DNA of 33,416 nucleotides from Candidatus Paenibacillus intestinavium (GCA_019113605.1 DXHF01000155.1:1-33416), one strand, 5' to 3'. Shown: positions 8,848-17,555, counted from the stretch's first letter. Numbers and translations: made by a program. The notes: generated by a model from the letters alone, not told the origin.

Positions 8848-9603
8848 CTATCTTCTCTGCTCCGTACGAAACTGACTCGGTGTTGTCCCTGTAAACCGCT
8901 TAAATATTTTAATGAAATAATTGTCATTCATAAAACCAACCCTCACGCCTACTTCACCGACCGCCAAATCACTTTGCAGTAGAAGCTCCTTAGACTTATT
9001 GATACGAAATTCATGCAAATAATGAATCAAGTTTTGACCTAGCTTTTTTTTGAAAAGAGCGCTAATGTAGTTTTCACCCATCATTACATATTGAGCTAAC
9101 GATTTTACAGTAATATCTTTATCGTAGTATTCCTCGATATAAGCAATAATTTTATTAATTTCAGGATGATTGATCTTTATAGTATTAGTCGGGAGTTCTA
9201 CCTCTTCTTTAGTTATATTACTTTCAGCTAACTCCCTGCTAATTGTCGTTAATATTTTCCGAAGATCATTGACGCTCATAGATAGCTTCAATATATAGTT
9301 TGCGGCACCATATTCCATTGCCTGCCGTACATATTCAAATTCCCCCATGCAGGTTAACATAACAAATTTACTCTTATATGCTCGTTTTCTTGATTCCTGC
9401 AACAGTTCAAGTCCATTCAACTTGGGCATTATAATATCTGTAATGACAACATCCGGCTTTTCCTTCTCCATTAACTCTAATGCCTGTAATCCATCTCCAG
9501 CTTCTCCGACAAGTTGGAATCCCAATTCCCCCCAATTAATTAACTCTTTGACTGATTCACGAACAAATATTTCATCTTCAACAATAATTACCTTCCACAT
9601 CAT
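8848..9603 (-). CDS. AraC-type response regulator, YesN family
   Basis: About 251 residues: an N-terminal receiver domain, a short linker and a C-terminal AraC/XylS double helix-turn-helix. The receiver has VEDE near the start and the phospho-acceptor Asp in VITDIIMPKLNG (Asp58 of the track ORF). The DNA-binding domain runs over roughly the last 100 residues (YIEEYYDKDITVKSLAQYV to GVRVGFMNDNYFIKIFKRF). It is short for YesN proteins, which often exceed 500 residues. The track uses a GTG overlapping the kinase stop; the ATGs at 9603 or 9600 are better placed after AAGGAG. It is coupled to the upstream kinase gene and probably activates the adjacent transporter operon. Confidence 0.92.
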   Translation of the reverse strand: MMWKVIIVEDEIFVRESVKELINWGELGFQLVGEAGDGLQALELMEKEKPDVVITDIIMPKLNGLELLQESRKRAYKSKFVMLTCMGEFEYVRQAMEYGAANYILKLSMSVNDLRKILTTISRELAESNITKEEVELPTNTIKINHPEINKIIAYIEEYYDKDITVKSLAQYVMMGENYISALFKKKLGQNLIHYLHEFRINKSKELLLQSDLAVGEVGVRVGFMNDNYFIKIFKRFTGTTPSQFRTEQRR

Positions 9604-9605
9604 TT

Positions 9606-11381
9606 TCACTCCTTATCATGTAACTTATTCGATTCAAATGGAGCAGACATCAGAAATGGTAATATAATTTTTATTATAGTCCCTTGCTGGGGAGTAACGA
9701 TTTCAAGCTGACCTTGCTCCTTAAACAATAATCGCAATCTTTCCTTAATATTATTAAGGCCTATTCCTGGACGCATTCTTGGTTTAATAGATTTTTGCAA
9801 ATCAATACCAGAACCGTTGTCTTCTACCTCAATAATAAGAAGCTGCTCTTTTTGAAATATTCGAATATGAATAAAGCCACCTGTATCCATATCTCCAATA
9901 CCATGTTGAATTGCATTTTCAACAAGTGGCTGCAGGCTTAGCTTAGGTAATAAGGCATACTCTAAACTTTTATCATAAAAATATTCAATTCTAAATTTAT
10001 TATTGTAACGGAAATTCTGGATGTAAAGATATGCATTGACTAGCTCTATCTCTTCCTTTAAATGAATGAGATCAATTTCAGAATTTAAGCCCGACTCCAA
10101 CAATTTTCCAAGGGACATCGAAATCGTCGAAATTTCCTCCTGACCATTTCTTAAAGCAATCCATTTCATCGTGTTAAGCGTATTTAGTAGAAAATGAGGA
10201 TTGAGCTGAGTCAGCAGCATCTGAAAATGCAGCACATCCCTTTGCTTTTCTTCTTCTTTCAGCTTCACTACCATCACATCCAAATCGTCTAGCATTTTAT
10301 TGAAAGTAGTAGCTAAATCCAAAATTTCACCTTTAAATGATTTCTCATATAAACGTTGTTGAAATCTATTACGTACTACATCTCGCATTTTGCGCTGTAG
10401 CTGGTTTAATGGTCTTAAAAAAGTATGCACAACCAAAAACGTTATCCCCGAAAACGCTATAATTAAAATAAAAAACAAAAAATAGTATTGTTTCTTTAAT
10501 TCATTAATTTCACTGAAAAGAATAGTTAGCGATACACGATTAACAATATATCCATCCAATGTATCCATATACATATAATTAATAAAGCTATTTGAATTCT
10601 TATCAGTGAAATATCCTGACTCATCGCTAGCTATAATCATACTAGTTACTTCCTCGGAAATAATATCACCTTTTCTAGAACCCGCTATCGTATCCCCGTT
10701 CGACATTATCATAAAATAATCCTGTTCGTCCATCTGATCTCGTAACGTAGTCTGAAACCAGTGACCATAATCAATACTCACCCTTGATAAACCAAAGGCC
10801 ATCTGTGATTTCTCCATTATTGAATAAAGAGAAAGCAAATAATTACTTGACGATAAATCTCTTGAAATATCGTTCGGATCATCCGTAATCCATAGATATC
10901 GGAGCCTCTCTTCTTGTACCCTTTGAAAATTAGTATCCTGAAGAAGCTCTTTATAGTTAAGAGCCCGCTTAGGGGCATAAGAAGTGTACACATTCCCGGA
11001 GAAATCAAGAATAGTATAATAAACAAACGGATTATATAAAAAGAAACTATTATTCATACTTTTGAATCGTTCTTCCATTGCAGCCTTATTGCTTAAAATC
11101 GTTCCCTTTTCGGGAAACTGTACAATTTGTTGAATCGTTGCGTCCTGTTCAAAATAGAGCTGGACTTTAAAGGCAATACTCATCTGATCTTGAAGTAGAT
11201 TGTATATGTTTTGCAATTGATTTCGGCTCTGTTCATTAATTTTCTGCTGAATTAGTGCCTCAATATTTCGGAAATTAACTATATTCATTATTGAAAATGG
11301 AATTATAATCAATACGAAAAATGTTAGGAAAAGCCGATACTTTAGCTGGTCTGGAACCATGTATTTTTTCAGCTTATTCAT
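9606..11381 (-). CDS. Sensor histidine kinase, YesM/LytS family
   Basis: A 591-aa membrane kinase. The first transmembrane helix is at about residues 16-38 (LFLTFFVLIIIPFSIMNIV). An extracellular Cache-like sensor of about 250 residues follows, then a second helix (YYFLFFILIIAFSGITFLVV) and a HAMP linker (FLRPLNQLQRKM). The His_kinase core has the phospho-accepting His in LLTQLNPHFLLNTLNTMKW. A HATPase_c domain follows, with the N box VENAIQHGIG and the G box DNGSGIDL and GIGLNNIKERL. It pairs with the response regulator, whose start overlaps its stop, and probably senses the transported sugar or its binding-protein complex. The ATG has AAGGAG seven bases upstream. Confidence 0.93.
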   Translation of the reverse strand: MNKLKKYMVPDQLKYRLFLTFFVLIIIPFSIMNIVNFRNIEALIQQKINEQSRNQLQNIYNLLQDQMSIAFKVQLYFEQDATIQQIVQFPEKGTILSNKAAMEERFKSMNNSFFLYNPFVYYTILDFSGNVYTSYAPKRALNYKELLQDTNFQRVQEERLRYLWITDDPNDISRDLSSSNYLLSLYSIMEKSQMAFGLSRVSIDYGHWFQTTLRDQMDEQDYFMIMSNGDTIAGSRKGDIISEEVTSMIIASDESGYFTDKNSNSFINYMYMDTLDGYIVNRVSLTILFSEINELKKQYYFLFFILIIAFSGITFLVVHTFLRPLNQLQRKMRDVVRNRFQQRLYEKSFKGEILDLATTFNKMLDDLDVMVVKLKEEEKQRDVLHFQMLLTQLNPHFLLNTLNTMKWIALRNGQEEISTISMSLGKLLESGLNSEIDLIHLKEEIELVNAYLYIQNFRYNNKFRIEYFYDKSLEYALLPKLSLQPLVENAIQHGIGDMDTGGFIHIRIFQKEQLLIIEVEDNGSGIDLQKSIKPRMRPGIGLNNIKERLRLLFKEQGQLEIVTPQQGTIIKIILPFLMSAPFESNKLHDKE

Positions 11382-11411
11382 GGGTGAGCTCCTTTATTAA
11401 TAAGTAACCGA

Positions 11412-11417
11412 AGTATA
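11412..11417 (-). promoter_or_regulatory. Extended -10 promoter for the yesM/yesN-like pair
   Basis: On the minus strand TGC-TATACT lies about 30 bases upstream of the kinase ATG, an extended -10 (TGn) arrangement. The -35 region (GTTCAG or TTCAGT at 16-17 bases) is poor, which extended -10 promoters tolerate. This would give a very short 5' leader ending in AAAGGAG. Confidence 0.4.
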
Positions 11418-11522
11418 GCACCAGATAAGAGCCACTGAACCTAATCGGCTTGAATTGTGTAGATTTGTATAACTACCATGTGAAAAACGTAGTTTTGTTC
11501 TATCTCGCCTAGCATTGCTTGC

Positions 11523-11588
11523 AAACACAAAACAAAGGCTGTCTAGCATATCATGCCATGTTACAATGACATGATATGCTAGACAGCC
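11523..11588 (-). terminator. Rho-independent terminator after the 62-aa membrane protein gene
   Basis: Perfect 19-bp arms (GGCTGTCTAGCATATCATG and its complement) with a 14-base loop, followed on the minus strand by TTTGTTTTGTGTTTG. It sits 37 bp downstream of the small membrane protein stop and insulates the sugar locus from it. Confidence 0.85.
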
Positions 11589-11624
11589 CCACAACTGATT
11601 ACTTATTTTGAAGTTAATTTGTAA

Positions 11625-11813
11625 CTATTTGCGGCGTTGCTTGGAGAAACGGAAATACACGACAAATGCGGCGATGATCATCGCAAAGAAACCTATATTG
11701 CTTGCAGGTTCTTGCTCCATACCTAGTAACATGCAAATGTTGGTGACAAAGCTTTTCGTCAGTAGCGCAACCGCAATGAGTAATATCGGGCGCATCATAT
11801 TGTATTTCTTCAT
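11625..11813 (-). CDS. Small two-helix membrane protein, hypothetical
   Basis: A 62-aa protein with two predicted transmembrane helices: PILLIAVALLTKSFVTNICMLL, then IGFFAMIIAAFVVYF. The C-terminus is basic (RFSKQRRK), placing it on the cytosolic side. I do not recognise a named family. It is credible as a gene because it is compact and membrane-like, has an AGGAG about a dozen bases before its ATG, and ends at a strong terminator. The opposite-strand track ORF (11608..11886) is a shadow. The 53-aa ORF upstream ends three bases before its start, so the two may be coupled. Confidence 0.65.
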   Translation of the reverse strand: MKKYNMMRPILLIAVALLTKSFVTNICMLLGMEQEPASNIGFFAMIIAAFVVYFRFSKQRRK

Positions 11814-11816
11814 GAA

Positions 11817-11978
11817 TTATAGCACTCCTACCTCAAATGAAATCAGACTGCCCGTTCCTCCTTCCCCTGACGCGCTCCGCGCATAGTCCATGGAGACAAC
11901 CTCAACATACTTTAAGGAAACGGATTCCGCTAGTCTTCCATTTAGTATAACAGAAACTATAAGAAAATGATTTTTCAT
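11817..11978 (-). CDS. Possible 53-aa ORF upstream of the small membrane protein
   Basis: Below the track cutoff. Minus-strand ATG at 11978 to TAA at 11819-11817, beginning MKNHFLIVSVILNGRLAESV and ending SLISFEVGVL. The N-terminus is hydrophobic enough for a weak membrane anchor; the rest is polar with a Gly/Ser-rich SASGEGGTGS stretch. It ends three bases before the start of the 62-aa gene, suggesting translational coupling. Against it: the GGGGAG upstream is about 18 bases from the ATG, too far for a good ribosome binding site. An extended -10 sequence (TGT-TATACT) lies inside it and could instead be the promoter of the downstream gene. Confidence 0.35.
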   Translation of the reverse strand: MKNHFLIVSVILNGRLAESVSLKYVEVVSMDYARSASGEGGTGSLISFEVGVL

Positions 11979-12206
11979 AAAAAAAACTTTACTCTCCCCT
12001 GGGAACAGACCAAAGGTTATTGAAGTAGTTCGTTATTGGACATGGACCCTACAATCGAATCCCCTGAGACACGTCATCGATATAGTCAATAGGAAGATAG
12101 TAAACCGCAATATATTAAACTATAAACATTCTTAGCACGCTTTTCAGATTGAAAATAGTTTATTATTCTCTTTCATCTTTTTGATAGCTGGGTACTATCA
12201 TCAACC

Positions 12207-12899
12207 TCAAAGGCAGCTATTTCCTTGGAAAGTTTGTACAAAAACACCATCTCCCTCCTGCCATTCGGCTATAAACACGTCCTTATAATTTGAAATACGT
12301 TGCGAATCGAGTTGTTTCTTTAACCAAGATTCATTAAAGCCCAGATTTTTTATTTCATCCCATAACACTTCTCCATCACGAATAAGAGTAACAGGAACAT
12401 AAGCAGGCTTTCCTAATAGATTGAAATCCTCTAGCGTAGTCTTTTGATATTGTGGCTTCTTTAAAACGCTAATTGAACCGTTCGCTTCAAGGTAGCAAAA
12501 AGCAACTTCACGAATCGAAAACGTTTCACTCTGCCGAAGTAAACTTTGCAATTGGTTGATATTCATCCGATGCTTTCTCAACTCTTCCCGATTGACCACT
12601 CCGTTTGCAATGAGCGCTGCGGGTTTCCCTTCCACGATGCCCCTAAACCAGAGAGATTTTTGACCGAAATATTCTACTACGAGCAATAACAGCCCCCATA
12701 AGCACATGGAATAAACAATAGTAGCTAATTCAATATTGGGGTCATATAATCCATTTCCAAGTATTTCTCCTAACACAATAGCTGTAATAAATGTGAACGG
12801 TGTAATTTGATTAATGATTTTTCTGCCAATTACTTTAACAACTATGAACAACGTAAAAAATCCTACTGTAAGTTCAATTGTTAATTGCATTAACTTCAT
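12207..12899 (-). CDS. DUF421 family membrane protein (YetF/YcaP-like)
   Basis: A 230-aa protein of the DUF421 family. Three transmembrane helices occupy the first 80 residues (ELTVGFFTLFIVVKVIGRK; FTFITAIVLGEILGNGLYD; IVYSMCLWGLLLLVVEYFG). A cytosolic alpha/beta domain follows, with the family motifs EGKPAALIANGVVNREELRK and REVAFCYLEANGSISVLKK. Length is normal. The molecular function is not established; in Bacillus several paralogues (YetF, YrbG and YdfS/YdfR type) belong to stress or sporulation regulons. ATG supported by TTGGAG eight bases upstream. Nothing else is identified in 11979-12206. Confidence 0.85.
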   Translation of the reverse strand: MKLMQLTIELTVGFFTLFIVVKVIGRKIINQITPFTFITAIVLGEILGNGLYDPNIELATIVYSMCLWGLLLLVVEYFGQKSLWFRGIVEGKPAALIANGVVNREELRKHRMNINQLQSLLRQSETFSIREVAFCYLEANGSISVLKKPQYQKTTLEDFNLLGKPAYVPVTLIRDGEVLWDEIKNLGFNESWLKKQLDSQRISNYKDVFIAEWQEGDGVFVQTFQGNSCL

Positions 12900-12974
12900 T
12901 ATTTATGCTCCAATCAGATTGTGGATAGTTGGACTAATTATCTTATTATTTCCAATAGATGAGCAATTAAGTCT

Positions 12975-13030
12975 CAAAAAACAAAAAAAAGCAAATGAAG
13001 ATGAACGTTATCTCCATTTGCTTTTACTTT
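12975..13030 (-). terminator. Rho-independent terminator after the 173-aa lipoprotein gene
   Basis: AAAGCAAATG and a paired CATTTGCTTT form an imperfect stem of about 15 bp around a short loop. The minus strand continues TTTTTTTTGTTTTTTG, a strong T tract. It lies about 100 bp past the lipoprotein stop. A shorter T run on the other side may make it bidirectional. Confidence 0.8.
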
Positions 13031-13122
13031 TTAGTGACGTGTTAGACAGCACTAAATAGAGGCTATTATTTAATTTATATCATTCTAATAGGGGATCTCA
13101 AATCAAGTCAAGAGGTCAGCGA

Positions 13123-13644
13123 TTAATTTACTGCTTTGAAACTGTTAGTCAGATTGATATATTCGTCTTTATTTGCATCCCAGTTGCTCTTAAGCGTCCA
13201 AGCCATCAATTGACCATAATGTGTAGGTGTTTCGATAATTGTAACTAAATAAACAATATTTAAGTTGTCTACAGTACCTTCAAGCGTATATTGATGCGCC
13301 TTATTACCATTAATCGTAACTTCTTTTACATCTCCCTGGCTAGGATTTTCCAAAGAAGAAAGGAATGGTTCAGTAACTATATCATAATATTGTTGTAGTG
13401 AAAAATCATTAAAATCCTCTTTGGATTCAAGTAGTGTCATGAAATATTTTTCTTTTGAAGGAACATAGATTTGAATATCTCCATCTGGATGAAGCGAGCC
13501 TTTTGCATCTTTCCAACTATTAGAGACACTTACTTGATACTTATCATCCAAACTCTTAAAATCTATTACTTTGTCTCCCCCACCACATGCTGCAAGGATT
13601 GTAACCATAGAAATAGCTAATACAAATAATAATATCTTTTTCAT
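13123..13644 (-). CDS. Putative lipoprotein with PsbP-like fold
   Basis: A 173-aa secreted lipoprotein. Signal peptide MKKILLFVLAISMVTI, lipobox LAAC with Cys20, then GGGDKVIDF. The mature part (LDDKYQVSVSNSWKDA to YINLTNSFKAVN) has the pattern of small Bacillus lipoproteins with a PsbP/DcrB-like alpha-beta fold: start of a strand, a W-containing loop, a PSQGDVKEVTINGNKAHQY centre and a final F-K-V-N helix. I assign no function. It is monocistronic with its own terminator. Confidence 0.75.
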   Translation of the reverse strand: MKKILLFVLAISMVTILAACGGGDKVIDFKSLDDKYQVSVSNSWKDAKGSLHPDGDIQIYVPSKEKYFMTLLESKEDFNDFSLQQYYDIVTEPFLSSLENPSQGDVKEVTINGNKAHQYTLEGTVDNLNIVYLVTIIETPTHYGQLMAWTLKSNWDANKDEYINLTNSFKAVN

Positions 13645-13835
13645 TGTTAGATGTTTCTCTCCCTTTGATTCATTATGAAGCTTCTGTCGCTGCTATTATC
13701 CGAATATTTCCGAATTGAATAACTTTATGAGTAAACATCCCTAATAAACAATAGCCACCTACTATATTAAGCTATTCAACATACAATTTCCACATTTTCG
13801 GAAAATCATTAATCTCATTCCCCTTTAATCGTGAG

Positions 13836-14849
13836 CTAATTCAGCTTATGACCGCAATTAGGACAGAAGTTAGCACCTTCGTTCTTTGTACCGCAGTTCG
13901 GGCAGAAGTTATGTTTCAAGCTGCCTTGAGAAGCATCTGGTGGCACTTGTGCTGGTTCCGAAGCTTTCGGAGCTGAAGGCTGCTGATTGGAACTTTGGTT
14001 CTGATTGGAGTTTATATTTTTCATCATTTCATTAGCCATATTCATTCCCATCATCATGCCTGCCATATCCGATGCCGCACCGCCGCCTTGGACATTGCCC
14101 GATGCAATCCCGTCTGTCATACTAACCTGTTGATACTTTTGCAAATTACCGATCATTTCATGAGAAGCTGTCTTCGTAATCATATCTTGGATTTCTTTCG
14201 GATAATTGAAGCTCATCACTTGAAATCCAGTAATCGTCATCCCATTATCCATCACTTCCATGTCCAGGTCCTCGCGAATACCTCTGGCGATATCAGAAGC
14301 ATTTGCCTGCAGATTGAACATATCCTTCCCTTCTCTGCTGATCCATTTCATAAGTAGTTGATCTAGCACCGAAGTAATTCGAAGTTTAACATCCTCCACA
14401 AGATAGCTGTTTTTAATACCTGCAATTTTATCAATAAGTGTCACATAGTCATTGACCTTAAAATTAAACGTACCATTGGCACGAATCGGCATGCCTCCTG
14501 GAAGCTGCGGTGTCGGGATAAGAACCGGATTTTGAGTCCCCCATTTGACGGTGAATTCCTTTGTGTTAACGAACAACACTTCCACACGCATTCCGCTATT
14601 AAAACCGAACTTGAAACCTTTCAAAGTAGATAAGAAAGGAATAATATCAGAATCAATATTATAATCCCCCTCATCCTCAAACAAGCCCTCTATCTTGCCG
14701 TTATTAATAAATATCGCATCTTGACCTGAGCGAATAATGAGTTTACTTCCCTTCTTAATCTCACGATTGCTCCACTTCCAAAAAATCATATCATCTCTAA
14801 ACTCTTCCCATTCCACCACATTAGAAAATTGATTTTTGAAAAATACCAT
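13836..14849 (-). CDS. ydjI: YdjI-like SPFH-domain protein with C-terminal zinc ribbon
   Basis: Last gene of a pspA-ydjG-ydjH-ydjI operon. The N-terminal SPFH/virion-core-like domain (FFKNQFSNVVEWEEFRDDM to GKDMFNLQANASDIA) is followed by a Met/Gly-rich stretch (DMAGMMMGMNMANEMM), a Gln/Ser/Pro linker and a C-terminal zinc ribbon with two CPNCG motifs. The family associates with PspA in membrane stress responses; in Bacillus subtilis YdjI is recruited to the membrane by its neighbours. The track start (14876) adds nine residues (MKSLRRAIG) absent from relatives as I recall them. The ATG at 14849 has GGAGG nine bases upstream and is preferred. Length about 337 aa. Confidence 0.9.
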   Translation of the reverse strand: MVFFKNQFSNVVEWEEFRDDMIFWKWSNREIKKGSKLIIRSGQDAIFINNGKIEGLFEDEGDYNIDSDIIPFLSTLKGFKFGFNSGMRVEVLFVNTKEFTVKWGTQNPVLIPTPQLPGGMPIRANGTFNFKVNDYVTLIDKIAGIKNSYLVEDVKLRITSVLDQLLMKWISREGKDMFNLQANASDIARGIREDLDMEVMDNGMTITGFQVMSFNYPKEIQDMITKTASHEMIGNLQKYQQVSMTDGIASGNVQGGGAASDMAGMMMGMNMANEMMKNINSNQNQSSNQQPSAPKASEPAQVPPDASQGSLKHNFCPNCGTKNEGANFCPNCGHKLN

Positions 14850-14891
14850 ACCTATAGCCCTCCTCAAACTTTTCATATTCTTTCAATACAA

Positions 14892-15686
14892 TTAAAACTT
14901 TCCTCTGCTTCCACTATGTGAATGGCCACCGCCCGTAAAGCCACCTCCACCGCCTCCACCACCACCACTACTGTTGTTCTTCTCGATTTTAGTTTTAATT
15001 ACAGTGGTTCGAATGTATTGATCCTTGCGATCCAAAATCCCTGATGTACCTGCATCTTCGTAAGTGGTCCGATTTACCGTTACTCGACCTCCAGAGTTGT
15101 AAGCCATAATACTAACGACAATCGCTCCAATTACTGCAGCTGCTCCTAACTGGAACCAGATATTAAATAAAATATTATCAGGGTTCACGCCAGGCTTGAA
15201 GCTCATATATCGATGTACTGTCGCAATATACTTTTCAAATCCGTCCGCATATGCGCCATCCGATAAATAAGGAGTAATCTTATTACGTATTTTATCCAAT
15301 CTTTTATTATCCAAATATTGCTCTGCTTTATAGAAGCCAGCTAAATATATATCCCGATTCCTCATATCCATCGTCAATATTACAGCGTTCCCATGAGGTT
15401 TATCGTACCCTGGTCCGTAATCATCATAGAAATTCTCGGTCATTTTTACGACATCTATGTTATCGGAATTGGCTGTCGTTAAAATAATAATGTCTGTTGC
15501 TCGTTCACCTCCCAATTCATTTGCAAGCTTATTCAGCGTATCATATTCTTCTTGACTAAGCAGCTCGGCTTCATCAAAGATTAAGATTTTACTTTCCGCT
15601 GATTCTGCCATCACTGTATTGACAGGTCCTACAAGCATCATAACTATGAAGAACAGAAGGATAAAAATTGTATGATGCTTCTTCAT
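14892..15686 (-). CDS. ydjH: YdjH-like membrane protein with extracytoplasmic TPM domain
   Basis: Third gene of the psp operon. The preferred start (MKKHHTIF, 15686) overlaps the ydjG stop as ATGA and has GGGGGGAGG upstream; the track ORF begins 25 codons too early. A signal peptide (TIFILLFFIVMMLVGPVNTVMA) leads into a TPM domain (KILIFDEAELLSQEEYDTL to EKYIATVHRYM). A transmembrane helix (WFQLGAAAVIGAIVVSIMAY) and a cytosolic tail follow. The tail ends in a nine-Gly run and GGGHSHSGSRGKF, as is common in TPM proteins. It probably helps anchor the SPFH protein to the membrane together with YdjG. TPM domains have been linked to membrane-protein and photosystem maintenance, but no catalytic role is assured. 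Confidence 0.88.
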   Translation of the reverse strand: MKKHHTIFILLFFIVMMLVGPVNTVMAESAESKILIFDEAELLSQEEYDTLNKLANELGGERATDIIILTTANSDNIDVVKMTENFYDDYGPGYDKPHGNAVILTMDMRNRDIYLAGFYKAEQYLDNKRLDKIRNKITPYLSDGAYADGFEKYIATVHRYMSFKPGVNPDNILFNIWFQLGAAAVIGAIVVSIMAYNSGGRVTVNRTTYEDAGTSGILDRKDQYIRTTVIKTKIEKNNSSGGGGGGGGGFTGGGHSHSGSRGKF

Positions 15687-16714
15687 AGGAATCCTCCCCC
15701 CATCATCCATGAAATGCATTTTAATGACAATAAAGAGATACCGAAAATTCCTGCGAACCATGCAAAAACCTTTGCCTTGCTAATTGGAGGCTTGCCTACT
15801 ACTTTGCCCGTCTGACCATTCATAGCAAAAGTATACTCTAATTTATTGAAGTCGTAGTGAACGACCCACACTGGAAGCAAACAATAGTCTGCATTAGTAA
15901 ATGTGTTATTAATATTTTTATTACTGAAATTAACAGTAGCATAACCTGCCACAGATGATGAAATGGATGCTTCGATATATTGCTTAATTTTATCGTTTGC
16001 TCGAGGAAGCAGCTGACCGTCATCATAACTATATTTCTCTGCAATATAACCAGCTAGATATGGTGTTTTGAAACCCTTCAGCTGTTGGTAAGGAAATGGC
16101 TCCAGCTTATCCATCAATTGATCATTCATTTTCTCCGATGCATCTACGGGCACCATCTTATAATTCAAGCGAAGCTTACGGTAAATATCAAAGTGCTGCG
16201 TTTCCGTATAACGATAATCACCGCTTACATAGGTTCTTACTTTGGTTGCACGGCCTTGTGCCTCGACTAGATTATGTAGCTCATAGAGCCAGAAAGGCAC
16301 ATATAATCCGGTAATTCCTTTAATACGATCCGCTGTAACAAATCCTTTAGGAGTGAGTAAACCCCTTTTGCACCATTTCTGAAAAGCCTTCATTGCTTCC
16401 TCTTTACTAATAGCGAACGGAATGACCATTGCAGGCGCCAGCTTACCTGTTAGCCTATCTCCCAAAACAACAGCGGAGCCGCAAAAGCTACATACGGTAG
16501 CAGCAGTTTCCGATTCAGTCATAATAACTGCACCACAGCTATTACAATGATACTCGTTAGCTTCATTCTCAGAAAATGCATCCTTTTTAAGGGGATCTGG
16601 AATTTGCTCAATATCTTCTTTTCTTCCACAACTGCTACAAGACAACGATCCAGTTGCACTATCAAAGCTCATCCCATTGCCGCAGCTTGGGCATTTATAA
16701 TCAACTACTTGCAT
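15683..16714 (-). CDS. ydjG: YdjG-like double zinc-ribbon membrane protein
   Basis: 343 aa, second gene of the psp operon. Two TFIIB-like zinc ribbons stand at the N-terminus: Cys8/Cys11 with Cys26/Cys29, and Cys57/Cys60 with Cys75/Cys78. A large alpha/beta domain follows (VIPFAISKEEAMKAFQKW to KLEYTFAMNGQTGKVVGKPP). The C-terminal helix VFAWFAGIFGISLLSLKCI is a single membrane anchor; the Bacillus protein is likewise membrane-anchored. It has 28 bp between it and pspA and a 4-bp overlap with ydjH. Likely role: membrane partner that recruits the SPFH protein and PspA under envelope stress. Confidence 0.88.
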   Translation of the reverse strand: MQVVDYKCPSCGNGMSFDSATGSLSCSSCGRKEDIEQIPDPLKKDAFSENEANEYHCNSCGAVIMTESETAATVCSFCGSAVVLGDRLTGKLAPAMVIPFAISKEEAMKAFQKWCKRGLLTPKGFVTADRIKGITGLYVPFWLYELHNLVEAQGRATKVRTYVSGDYRYTETQHFDIYRKLRLNYKMVPVDASEKMNDQLMDKLEPFPYQQLKGFKTPYLAGYIAEKYSYDDGQLLPRANDKIKQYIEASISSSVAGYATVNFSNKNINNTFTNADYCLLPVWVVHYDFNKLEYTFAMNGQTGKVVGKPPISKAKVFAWFAGIFGISLLSLKCISWMMGGGFL

Positions 16715-16742
16715 CTGCTCACCTCAATAGCTAAAGAAATTA

Positions 16743-17405
16743 TTATTGCTTATTCTCATGTTTTTCTTTCAATGCAGCTAACTCATCTTTGACACTTGTA
16801 GAGCTATCCGCTTGCGAGTCCAAATCCTTCTCGAATTGTGCGAATCGTCGGTCCAGATCATCGTTCTGATCATCTGACTGCAGCTCAGCAAGGGCTGCAG
16901 CTTTATCCACAGAAAAATTCACCTTTTCCTCCATTGCTTCGAATGAAGAATTATATTTGGATTGAGCAGCAACGGCCTGCTTCCCTTTCAACTCATTATA
17001 GCTTGCTTCCAGTTGACCTATATCAGATACAAGCTTATCCTGCATTTGCTTCATACATTCTGCGTTTTTCGAAGCTTGCTCGTATGCCAATTGTAGCTCA
17101 TCTAACCGCTCAGCACGCTTTTCTTTTTTCTCCAAAAATTTTAGTGCATCGCCCTCGTTACCCGCTTCAACGGATTTTTCTGCATATCGTTGCAGCTTCC
17201 TAATATCTGCATTACACTCATCAAGTAAAGTTTTAGATCTTCGCTCATTCAAAGCTACCGCTGCCGTTTCTGCCTTCACTGCCCCTAGATCTTGATTAGC
17301 CTTTCGCATATATTCCTCAATGACCTTCATTGGATCCTCTGCTCGATCCATTAATGAATGGATGTTAGCCTTCATAATATCATTAAATCTTGATAAAATG
17401 CCCAT
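16743..17405 (-). CDS. pspA: Phage shock protein A (PspA/IM30 family)
   Basis: A 220-aa PspA. It begins MGILSRFNDIMKANIHSLMD, the family's amphipathic membrane-binding helix, then EDPMKVIEEYMRKANQDLG. Long coiled coils rich in A, E, K and Q fill about residues 25-185, with a short charged tail. It oligomerises into ESCRT-III-like assemblies that stabilise damaged membranes. It heads the ydjGHI genes in the same order as in Bacillus subtilis, where the operon is controlled by the ECF factor SigW. I found no convincing TGAAAC-N16-CGTA promoter upstream; a weak SigA-like TTTCCA-N16-TATGAT pair precedes the gene. ATG supported by AAGGAGGG. Confidence 0.95.
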   Translation of the reverse strand: MGILSRFNDIMKANIHSLMDRAEDPMKVIEEYMRKANQDLGAVKAETAAVALNERRSKTLLDECNADIRKLQRYAEKSVEAGNEGDALKFLEKKEKRAERLDELQLAYEQASKNAECMKQMQDKLVSDIGQLEASYNELKGKQAVAAQSKYNSSFEAMEEKVNFSVDKAAALAELQSDDQNDDLDRRFAQFEKDLDSQADSSTSVKDELAALKEKHENKQ

Positions 17406-17485
17406 ATTAACTGCCCTCCTTATACTTTTAACCTAGTCTAATCATATATTACTTTATATTTGTGGAAAAGGATTCATATTCTTGA

Positions 17486-17523
17486 AACGAAAAGAACACT
17501 CATCACTTTTACTGAGTGTTCTT
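17486..17523 (-). terminator. Hairpin terminator between the sensor-like gene and pspA
   Basis: Perfect 11-bp arms (AAGAACACTCA/TGAGTGTTCTT) with a 10-base loop, followed on the minus strand by TTCGTTTC. It lies 33 bp past the upstream membrane protein stop and before pspA. The T tail is modest, so some readthrough into pspA is possible. Confidence 0.6.
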
Positions 17524-17555
17524 CACTAATTTACATTTCAAAACAAAGAGTAATT

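Noticed and set aside
11397-11594. 65-aa minus-strand ORF in the track
   Set aside because: It spans the terminator hairpin and the kinase promoter, and its residue pattern is not protein-like.
12510-12530. GAAAACGTTTC, similar to a CcpA cre site (also near 26470)
   Set aside because: Both lie inside coding sequence of genes unrelated to sugar use and match the palindrome only partly.
17483-17488. TGAAAC resembling a SigW -35 box upstream of pspA
   Set aside because: It is on the plus strand, pointing away from pspA, and no CGTA follows at 16-17 bases.
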